A stretch of 64,000 bases of DNA from Pseudomonas sp. ANT_H12B. GTDB lineage: Bacteria; Pseudomonadota; Gammaproteobacteria; Pseudomonadales; Pseudomonadaceae. Position 1 is the first letter of the stretch. Every line of letters starts with the position of its first letter. Location: positions 30,531-94,530 of the forward strand of contig NZ_VOBI01000023.1 of NCBI RefSeq assembly GCF_008369325.1, written 5' to 3'. Made by a program: the position numbers and the translations under genes. The notes below the pieces were generated by a model. It searched no databases. It was not told the DNA's origin and saw only the letters and a list, made by a program, of their open reading frames with translations. Shown here piece by piece: positions 58,079-64,000 of this stretch.

Positions 58079-59866
58079 GAACAACTGCGCATAACGCCCG
58101 CCGGCAGCCACCAGACTGTCGTGATCGCCGCGCTCAAGGATCGCTCCCTGATCCAGCACAATGATGTGATCGGCATTGCGCACGCTGGAAAACCGATGAG
58201 AAATCAACAACGTCATTCGGCCTTCGGTGTGCTCGCTGAAATGCTCGAACACCGCCGCTTCCGCTGCCGGGTCCAATGCCGAAGTCGGCTCATCGAGAAT
58301 CAGGATATCGGCGTTACGGCGCATGTACGCGCGGGACAAGGCGATCTTCTGCCACTGCCCGCCGGACAGCTCCTGGCCACCGGCGAACCAGCGCCCCAGT
58401 TGCGTGGCGTAACCTCGATCCAGACGTTCGATGAAAGGCGCGGCCATGCCTTCGGCAGCGGCTTGCTGCCAGCGCTGTTCATCGTTGAACGCCAGGGTGT
58501 CACCGACACCGATGTTCTCGCCGACAGAGAACTGATAACGAATGTAGTCCTGAAAAATCACACCGATACGCCGACGCAGCGCATCTTCTTCCCACGCCTG
58601 CAAATCGCTGCCATCGAGCAGAATACGGCCCTCATCCGGACAGTACAAACGGGTCAGCAGTTTGATCAGCGTGGTCTTGCCCGAACCGTTCTCCCCCACC
58701 AACGCCACACTGTGCCCCGGCACCAGGTGCAGATCGATCTGCTCCAGCGCCGCCCGACTCGCGCCCGGATAGGTGAAGCCGACGTTTTCGAAACGCAGGC
58801 CATCACCCGGCGTTGCGCCCACGGTCAGATTTCCGCTATCGGCGACAACAGGTTCGGCCAGGTATTCATAGAGGCTGGACAGGTAGAGGCCATCTTCGTA
58901 CAGACCGCTGATAGCGCTCAGGCTGCTGCTCACCGCCGTCTGGCCCTGCTTGAACAGCACCAGGTACATGGTCATCTGACCGAGGGTGATGTTGCCGTGA
59001 ACGGTATCGACCACAACCCAGGCATAGGCCAGGTAAAACGCTCCGGTGCCCAGTAGACCGAGAACAAATCCCCAGCCATCACGGCGCAAGGTCAGGCGTC
59101 GGTCTTCGGCGTAGAGACGGGCGAATGTCTCGCGATATCGCGTCAACAACAGCGGCGCGAAGCCGAACAGCTTCACCTCTTTGATGTAGCCCTCGTGAGA
59201 GAGCAGCGTCTCGATGTAGTTCTGCTGCCGGCTCTCCGGTGCGCGGCGGGTGAAGAGTCGAAAGGCATCCCCGGAAAAATGCGCTTCGGCAAAAAAAACC
59301 GGCAACGCCCCGACCACCAGCAACACCAGCGCCCAGGGAGAAAAATGCACCAGTAACACGCCGAAGCTGATCAACACGATCAGGTTCTGGATCAGCCCCA
59401 ACGACTTCATCACCAGCGCCAGCGGTCGGGTCGAGGCTTCGCGCCGCACTCGAACCAACTTGTCGTAAAACTCGGAATTCTCGAACTGCACCAGCGATAA
59501 CGTCTGGGCCTTCTCCAGAATCATCGTGTTGACCTTTTGCCCCAACTGCACCCGCAACAGCGATTGCTGGACCGACAACGCACGCTGGGTCCCGGACAGC
59601 AACGCGAGCACGCCCGCTTCAAACAGCACATAACGCACAACCGGCCACAATGGCGCATTGCCTTGCTGCGCGTGCAATTGCATGGCGAACACCACCGCAT
59701 CAACGATTCGCTGCCCCAACCAGGCCGCCAGCGCCGGAAGCACCCCGGCGATCAGCGTCGCCAGCACTAACCCCAGAAACAATCCTCGGGACGTTCCCCA
59801 GACCAGCAACAGGGCACGTCTCGCCTGGTCGAGCAACGAAGTGAAACGATCAAGAACAGGGTTCAC
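58052..59866 (-). CDS. ABC exporter, fused permease-ATPase
   Basis: 604 residues: six membrane helices (about 25-310), then a nucleotide-binding domain (about 350-600) with Walker A GENGSGKTTLIKL, a Q loop, signature LSGGQWQKIALSRA, Walker B ILILDEPTSALD and the H loop SHRFSS. This is half of a homodimeric exporter, substrate unknown. The GTG start at 59866 overlaps the stop of the AraC-type gene (GTGA), so the regulator and transporter are co-translated. Confidence 0.87.
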   Translation of the reverse strand: MNPVLDRFTSLLDQARRALLLVWGTSRGLFLGLVLATLIAGVLPALAAWLGQRIVDAVVFAMQLHAQQGNAPLWPVVRYVLFEAGVLALLSGTQRALSVQQSLLRVQLGQKVNTMILEKAQTLSLVQFENSEFYDKLVRVRREASTRPLALVMKSLGLIQNLIVLISFGVLLVHFSPWALVLLVVGALPVFFAEAHFSGDAFRLFTRRAPESRQQNYIETLLSHEGYIKEVKLFGFAPLLLTRYRETFARLYAEDRRLTLRRDGWGFVLGLLGTGAFYLAYAWVVVDTVHGNITLGQMTMYLVLFKQGQTAVSSSLSAISGLYEDGLYLSSLYEYLAEPVVADSGNLTVGATPGDGLRFENVGFTYPGASRAALEQIDLHLVPGHSVALVGENGSGKTTLIKLLTRLYCPDEGRILLDGSDLQAWEEDALRRRIGVIFQDYIRYQFSVGENIGVGDTLAFNDEQRWQQAAAEGMAAPFIERLDRGYATQLGRWFAGGQELSGGQWQKIALSRAYMRRNADILILDEPTSALDPAAEAAVFEHFSEHTEGRMTLLISHRFSSVRNADHIIVLDQGAILERGDHDSLVAAGGRYAQLFNLQARGYR

Positions 59867-60882
59867 TCCGTGAGCTCCCCCTGATACCTGGCCCGATACC
59901 GTCCCGGACTCTCCCCCGTCCACTTCTTGAACGCCCGATGGAACGCGCTCGGTTCTTGAAAACCCAGCTGTTCGGCAATATCGCCGATGCTCGCCCGACT
60001 CTGACGCAACTGCTCAAACGCGACGCCGCGGCGCACTTCGTCCTTGATCTCCTGATAGGAACACCCTTCACGCTCCAGTTTTCGGCGAAAGGTGCTGGGG
60101 CTCAGGTGCTGTTCCAGGGCGAAGGCCTGCAAGGTCGGCCATTCACTGTAATGACTGTTGCGCAGGCGCTGATGGACCTGCGACGCCAGGCCGTGCTGGT
60201 TGCGGAAGCGGATCACCAGCCATTGCGGCGCGGTGCGCAAGAATACTTTCAGCGATACCAGGTCCTGAACCACCGGAAGGCGCAGGTAGTGACTGGCGAA
60301 TTCGATTTCGGTGCGCTCGGCGCCAAAGGTCAGGTTCGGCCCCCAGAGTAAGCGATCATCGCTGAGGGAGATGCGTTCATGACGAAAATCCGCGCGATCG
60401 ATGGGTATGCGCCGCCCACCGAGCCAGCACAGCAGACTGATCATCAACACCAGAAACGTCTCTTCGCCGTAACGACTGACGACGCTGTTCTGCGTGCAGG
60501 TGTCCAGGCTGATGACCGCCCGTTTACCGCGTACGGTCAACGTGCCGCGATAATCGCGCAAAAACAGTGAGAAGTTGCTCAGGCACTGGCGCATGGCTTT
60601 GTGCAAGTCCGGTTCCTGAATCAATGCCCGACAGATCAGCGCGAAGCTTCCCGGCGGCATGCCATGGGAATCGAGCCCGAAGAACTCGTCGTTCAGCTCG
60701 CGGATTTGAATCAGCCACAGGGCGGCAAACGCACTTGCCGGCACGCGTGCGGTGGGTTGGTCTACTAATGCCGGGGCGATGCTTGCCTGCTCAAGCGCAG
60801 CCCTCAGACGCTGCGGATCCCCCTCCAGCCTATGGATCATTGCCTGCACGAAGTAGGCGGCCACTGAGTCCTTTTCCCGCAT
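59863..60882 (-). CDS. AraC-family regulator with Arabinose_bd-type N-terminal domain
   Basis: 339 residues. The N-terminal ligand domain (about 20-200) is of the OruR/GliR type, with LNDEFFGLDSHGMPPGSFALICRALI. The C-terminal double helix-turn-helix (about 235-335) has HLSPSTFRRKLEREGCSYQEIKDEVRR and SIGDIAEQLGFQEPSAFHRAFKKWTGESPGRYR. It probably controls the exporter it overlaps, and perhaps the divergent dehydrogenase gene 181 nt away. Confidence 0.87.
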   Translation of the reverse strand: MREKDSVAAYFVQAMIHRLEGDPQRLRAALEQASIAPALVDQPTARVPASAFAALWLIQIRELNDEFFGLDSHGMPPGSFALICRALIQEPDLHKAMRQCLSNFSLFLRDYRGTLTVRGKRAVISLDTCTQNSVVSRYGEETFLVLMISLLCWLGGRRIPIDRADFRHERISLSDDRLLWGPNLTFGAERTEIEFASHYLRLPVVQDLVSLKVFLRTAPQWLVIRFRNQHGLASQVHQRLRNSHYSEWPTLQAFALEQHLSPSTFRRKLEREGCSYQEIKDEVRRGVAFEQLRQSRASIGDIAEQLGFQEPSAFHRAFKKWTGESPGRYRARYQGELTE

Positions 60883-61063
60883 GTGAACGCTTCTCTCCCC
60901 ATCGCCTGAAATGGCAAAAAACACCAGTGCCGTTGAACAGTTTCGGCATAGGACAACCGCCCTGCCGGCTCTAGACTCGCGGCCAATAGTACGCCTTCGG
61001 CCGTTGCGGCGGCCAAGGTATTGCCGTGCTGTTCGCACGGGGTTGATCAGAAGGGCTTCGAAC

Positions 61064-61915
61064 ATGAATCTGCAAAACATCGGCGTGATCGGCGCCGGCA
61101 CCATGGGCAATGGCATCGCGCAAGTCTGTGCCCTGGCCGGCTTCAACGTGACCTTGCTCGATATCAGCGAGAGCGCCCTGCAAAAAGCCCTCGCGACCGT
61201 CGGCAAAAACCTCGATCGGCAGATCGCCAAGGACACGCTGACGCCAGAGCAAAAGCTCGCCGCGCTCGACAAGATCCGCACCAGCACCGATTACAGCAGT
61301 CTGCAAAACGTGCAACTGGTGATCGAAGCCGCCACCGAAAACCTCGACCTGAAACTGCGGGTTCTGCAACAGATCGCCGCGCAGGTCAGCGCCGAATGTG
61401 TGATTGCCTCCAACACTTCGTCACTGTCGATCACCCAGCTCGCCGCGAGCGTGAGCCAGCCTGAACGCTTCATCGGCCTGCACTTTTTCAACCCCGTGCC
61501 GGTGATGGGCCTGATCGAAGTGATTCGCGGCTTGCAAACCAGCGACACCACTCACGCCCTGGCGCTGGACATGGCGACCACCCTCGGCAAAACCGCGATC
61601 ACCGCCGGCAACCGCCCGGGGTTCGTGGTCAACCGGATTCTGGTGCCGATGATCAACGAAGCGATCCTGGTGTTTCAGGAAGGCCTGGCCAGTGCCGAAG
61701 ACATCGACGCCGGCATGCGCCTGGGCTGCAACCAGCCGATCGGCCCGTTGGCACTGGCGGACCTGATCGGCCTGGACACTGTGCTGGCAATCCTCGAAGC
61801 CTTCTACGACGGCTTCAACGACAGCAAATACCGCCCTGCCCCGCTGCTCAAGGAAATGGTGGCCGCCGGTTACCTGGGACGCAAAACGGGGCGCGGCTTT
61901 CATGCCTATGCCTGA
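61064..61915 (+). CDS. 3-hydroxyacyl-CoA (3-hydroxybutyryl-CoA) dehydrogenase
   Basis: 283 residues. The Rossmann NAD site is IGVIGAGTMGNGIAQVCALAGFNV at the start. The catalytic His lies in GLHFFNPVPVM, and the C-terminal 3HCDH domain contains GFVVNRILVPMINEAI. It oxidises short-chain 3-hydroxyacyl-CoA, as Hbd or PaaH enzymes do. AGAAGGG lies eight bases before the ATG. It overlaps the TetR-type gene at its end. Confidence 0.92.
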   Translation: MNLQNIGVIGAGTMGNGIAQVCALAGFNVTLLDISESALQKALATVGKNLDRQIAKDTLTPEQKLAALDKIRTSTDYSSLQNVQLVIEAATENLDLKLRVLQQIAAQVSAECVIASNTSSLSITQLAASVSQPERFIGLHFFNPVPVMGLIEVIRGLQTSDTTHALALDMATTLGKTAITAGNRPGFVVNRILVPMINEAILVFQEGLASAEDIDAGMRLGCNQPIGPLALADLIGLDTVLAILEAFYDGFNDSKYRPAPLLKEMVAAGYLGRKTGRGFHAYA

Positions 61916-62561
61916 GCGTTGCTCACGTTTCGCCGAGTACCGGGACAAGGTGCTGGAGTTGTTCGCCAGCAAAGGGTTCGGGCAGGTCGGCATGCGTGAG
62001 CTCGCGACGTGCCTGGGGCTGGCCCCGGGCTCGTTGTATCACCATTACCCCAGCAAACAGCACTTGCTGCTCGACCTGATCGAGGAGTTCTACGAAGAGC
62101 TGCTGGCGACGTTGGGGCGCATCGAACAAAAGGCCCCGGCAAAACGCGACAGACTGCACACCCTTATCCGTGCCCATCTGACTCTGCATCAGGAGATGCC
62201 CTGGCATTTTCGTCTGGCGGAGCGTGACAGCGGCTGTCTGAATCAAGAGCAACAGCAGCGGGTTCGACAGTTGCGCGAGCAATACGAACGAAAATTGTTG
62301 GTGATGCTCGGGGCCCGATCACGGTTCAGCGAGCAGGGCCGATTGGCCGCCGGACATGCGATTGCCAACTTGCTGAACAGCGCGCCCGGTTGGCTGGCGC
62401 AGCATTCGCTGGATGAACAAACACGCGATGAACTGTTGGAGAGTCTGGTGAGTGGGGCCATCGAGCGTGTGTTGGCGCCGCGCCGCACACATGAGGCGAT
62501 AAGCTTCGCCCCGCCCATAGAAAAAACATCTAAAAAAACCCAACCGCCCGCCGCATTTTAG
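61902..62561 (+). CDS. TetR-family transcriptional regulator
   Basis: 219 residues. The N-terminal helix-turn-helix (about 12-58) has ELFASKGFGQVGMRELATCLGLAPGSLYHHYPSKQHLL. The C-terminal ligand domain is of the TetR_C-type. The last 20 residues are Lys/Pro-rich. It overlaps the dehydrogenase gene by 14 nt, so it is co-transcribed and may respond to an acyl-CoA. Start ATG at 61902 or 61908. Confidence 0.87.
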   Translation: MPMPERCSRFAEYRDKVLELFASKGFGQVGMRELATCLGLAPGSLYHHYPSKQHLLLDLIEEFYEELLATLGRIEQKAPAKRDRLHTLIRAHLTLHQEMPWHFRLAERDSGCLNQEQQQRVRQLREQYERKLLVMLGARSRFSEQGRLAAGHAIANLLNSAPGWLAQHSLDEQTRDELLESLVSGAIERVLAPRRTHEAISFAPPIEKTSKKTQPPAAF

Positions 62562-62650
62562 GGCTTTGCTACCCGAGTCAACGTGCATCGGAATTCACTG
62601 GCGAACCAGACGTCAACCGATGTGTACCCTCAATGACCGGGAGCTGAAAC

Positions 62651-63064
62651 ATGAAAATCAATCCCTACCTCATCTTCAATGGCGACTGCAAAGCTGCCTT
62701 CACTTTCTATGCCCAAGCGCTGGAAGGTCAGATCGAAATGATGATGACATTCGGTGAAAGCCCTGCGCGCGGGCATTTTCCGGCAGATTTTCACAACCTG
62801 ATTATCCACACCCGCCTGTCGGTGGGTGATCAGGCGATCATGGGCTCGGACACCACGCCGGATCGCCCCACCGATGAAATGAGCGGTTGTTCGGTCTCGC
62901 TGAATGTCGACAGCATTGCCGAGGCTGAGCAGGTCTTCGCCGCATTGTCAGAAGATGGCAGTGTTCAAATGCCCCTGGAAGCAACGTTCTGGGCTGCGCG
63001 ATTCGGGATGCTGGTCGATCGGTTTGGTGTCTCGTGGATGGTGAATTGCGAAAAGGATCAGTGA
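62651..63064 (+). CDS. VOC-family (PhnB/YjdN-like) protein
   Basis: 137 residues of the glyoxalase/bleomycin-resistance fold: INPYLIFNGDCKAAFTFYAQALEG, MGSDTTPDRP, EAEQVFAALSEDGSVQMPLEATFWAARFGMLVDRFGVSWMVN. It is the PhnB-like subgroup of unknown substrate. GGAG precedes the ATG. A terminator follows 20 nt after the stop. Confidence 0.9.
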   Translation: MKINPYLIFNGDCKAAFTFYAQALEGQIEMMMTFGESPARGHFPADFHNLIIHTRLSVGDQAIMGSDTTPDRPTDEMSGCSVSLNVDSIAEAEQVFAALSEDGSVQMPLEATFWAARFGMLVDRFGVSWMVNCEKDQ

Positions 63065-63083
63065 CACACTTTTCCAGGGCATT

Positions 63084-63115
63084 AAAAAGCCCAACCTGAA
63101 CAGGTTGGGCTTTCT
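63084..63115 (+). terminator. Rho-independent terminator after the VOC gene
   Basis: AAAAAGCCCAACCTG-AA-CAGGTTGGGCTTT is a perfect stem of over 12 bp with flanking A and T tracts. Confidence 0.9.
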
Positions 63116-63226
63116 GGCAACACCGGGACCGTCTGCTACCGTCAAGAAGCTACCCGTATAGCAGCGGACTGTTCGGAGGAAACCGGCTATGCCTGCCAAT
63201 GACGTACTTTGGTCCACCCGCTTCGA

Positions 63227-63682
63227 ATGGTCACTGCTGACTGGAGGGCTGCCGCCGTCCTGCTCGCACTCAGTGGTTGTGCCACCGTTGATGCCCAGAC
63301 AACCGCCTATGTGGGCGTCGTGCATCCTGCGCCGACGCTGGCCAGTGAAGTCGTCGTACTGCGCACCGAGCCCCTTCGCCCTCATATCCGCTTGGGTGAA
63401 GTGCTCATCGATGCCAGAGTCGAGACTGCCCCGCCTATCGCCCAAGTAGAAGAAAAGCTGCGCGAAGAGTCCGCTAAACTCGGCGGCGATGCCGTGGTAG
63501 TGGTCTGTGACCATATCCAGGCGGTGGGAGCTTATGTCAGAGGCGGGGTGTGGAGTCGCGACGTAGAAACCATCGGGGGGCGAAAACTTAAAGGTATCGT
63601 GATCAAGTACCGACAGTGCAGGACATTTTCTCTATCCTTTTACACATACCACCTGACGCAAGGTGTGCAGCACTTCCACTAG
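63227..63682 (+). CDS. Small lipoprotein of unknown function with foreign C-terminal tail
   Basis: 151 residues: a lipoprotein signal (VLLALSGCATV), then a domain with RPHIRLGEVLIDARVE and EKLREESAKLGGDAVVVVCDHIQ, ending GRKLKGIVIKYRQ. Related Pseudomonas proteins, as I recall, stop about there. Here the frame runs on for about 20 residues through sequence that is antisense to an rtcB remnant, so the native stop was probably lost at a junction near 63610-63630. No good ribosome-binding site precedes 63227. GGAGG at 63176-63180 serves an out-of-frame ATG at 63189, so the 5' end may also be altered. Confidence 0.55.
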   Translation: MVTADWRAAAVLLALSGCATVDAQTTAYVGVVHPAPTLASEVVVLRTEPLRPHIRLGEVLIDARVETAPPIAQVEEKLREESAKLGGDAVVVVCDHIQAVGAYVRGGVWSRDVETIGGRKLKGIVIKYRQCRTFSLSFYTYHLTQGVQHFH

Positions 63683-63850
63683 TTCGCGTTGGGCGTGCAT
63701 GACTTTGTCGATGTCCTTGTAGGCCATCGGGATTTCATCGATCACCGCGGCGTCCTTGCGGCACTCGACGTGGGCGGTGGCTCGAATCTGATCTTCGACG
63801 GTGTAGATGCTCTTCGCCTTCATACGGCTCATGGTGCGCCGGGCACCGTG
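63632..63850 (-). pseudogene. C-terminal remnant of RNA ligase RtcB
   Basis: About 70 residues (SHGARRTMSRMKAKSIYTVEDQI ... HVECRKDAAVIDEIPMAYKDID ... VEVLHTLRQVVCVKG) match the extreme C-terminus of RtcB proteins. The remaining 330 residues, including most metal ligands, are absent. The homology starts abruptly near 63850, next to the 5S terminator, and ends with an intact stop. It is a residue of a recombination beside the rRNA operon. Confidence 0.8.
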
Positions 63851-63891
63851 ACTCCGTCCCTTTTCGTCACGCCACTTTCCTGCGGACAAAA

Positions 63892-63925
63892 CAAAACCCC
63901 TACCTGCATACGCAGATAGGGGTTT
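63892..63925 (-). terminator. Terminator of the rRNA operon
   Basis: On the minus strand AAACCCCTA, a TCTGCGTATGCAGG inner stem-loop and TAGGGGTTTTGTTTTG form a strong hairpin with a T-rich tail. It lies 10-12 nt after the 3' end of the 5S gene. Confidence 0.88.
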
Positions 63926-63934
63926 CGGAATTTA

Positions 63935-64000
63935 ATCTTGACGATGACCTACTCTCACATGGGGAAACCCCACACTACCATCGGCGATGCATCGTTTCAC
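63935..64000 (-). rRNA. 5S ribosomal RNA, 3' part (cut by window edge)
   Basis: The minus strand reads GTGAAACGATGCATCGCCGA ... GGGGTTTCCCCATGTGAGAG ... GGTCATCGTCAAG, the 3' half of Pseudomonas 5S rRNA. The 5' half and the rest of the rRNA operon lie beyond position 64000. The 3' end is placed at 63935-63937. Confidence 0.93.

Noticed and set aside
63189..63449. Reading frame from the ATG at 63189, which has the best ribosome-binding site there
   Set aside because: Its translation has no signal or domain sense, whereas the frame from 63227 gives a clear lipobox and a conserved-looking domain; a frameshift at the 5' end is possible but not shown.

Overview
The window reads as chromosome of a Pseudomonas of the fluorescens/putida lineage. 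The grounds are high GC, REP-type palindromes built on a TGTGGGAGCG..CTTGC core, Pseudomonas-like protein families throughout, and a 5S rRNA with a typical terminator at the right edge. I see no tRNA, CRISPR array, prophage or intact insertion sequence.

Region 1 (1-14566, + strand) is a surface polysaccharide locus, entered at the last codons of its initiating sugar transferase. It holds a CpsD-like ATPase, a Wza-like exporter, a Wzc-like co-polymerase, three glycosyltransferases, a Wzy/WaaL-like polymerase or ligase, a Wzx-like flippase, two carbohydrate deacetylases, two paralogous GNAT-like proteins and a FemAB/CelD-like protein. Most genes overlap by a few bases, so most of it is one transcript.

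Region 2 (15586-52854) is the centrepiece: a manganese-oxidation locus joined to its own secretion and amyloid machinery. It contains an NtrC-type regulator and two sensor kinases of the MnxR/MnxS1/MnxS2 type and the giant multicopper oxidase MnxG (about 1945 aa). Three SCO-type copper chaperones, a cytochrome c/periplasmic-binding-protein fusion, a YVTN beta-propeller protein and a parvulin PPIase also lie here. A non-canonical type II secretion system (secretin, PilM/N/O/P-like proteins, GspE, pseudopilins) has its gspG-gspF pair 13 kb from the rest. A curli system (csgE, csgF, csgG, two curlins) and two large paralogous secreted proteins of unknown function complete the region. csgE and csgF sit at the tail of the secretion operon with overlapping reading frames.

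Reading the intergenic regions, I find good -24/-12 (sigma-54) promoters in front of mnxG, the secretion operon, the lytic transglycosylase gene and the curlin-side operon, and a weaker one before gspG-gspF. A palindrome CCCC-N6-GGGG (one copy N7) lies about 105-150 bp upstream of four of the five inferred start sites. I infer that this palindrome is the MnxR binding site and that oxidase, secretion system and curli form one regulon. This is the main hypothesis of the annotation.

Region 3 (52855-64000) is ordinary and partly decayed accessory chromosome: REP pairs, a DUF6124-type gene with a conserved-looking leader, an orphan Ig-like repeat protein and a KatA-like catalase. It continues with a chimeric hydrolase pseudogene, an AraC regulator/ABC exporter pair, a 3-hydroxyacyl-CoA dehydrogenase with a TetR regulator, and a VOC protein. 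It ends with a lipoprotein whose 3' end meets an rtcB remnant, then the 5S rRNA.
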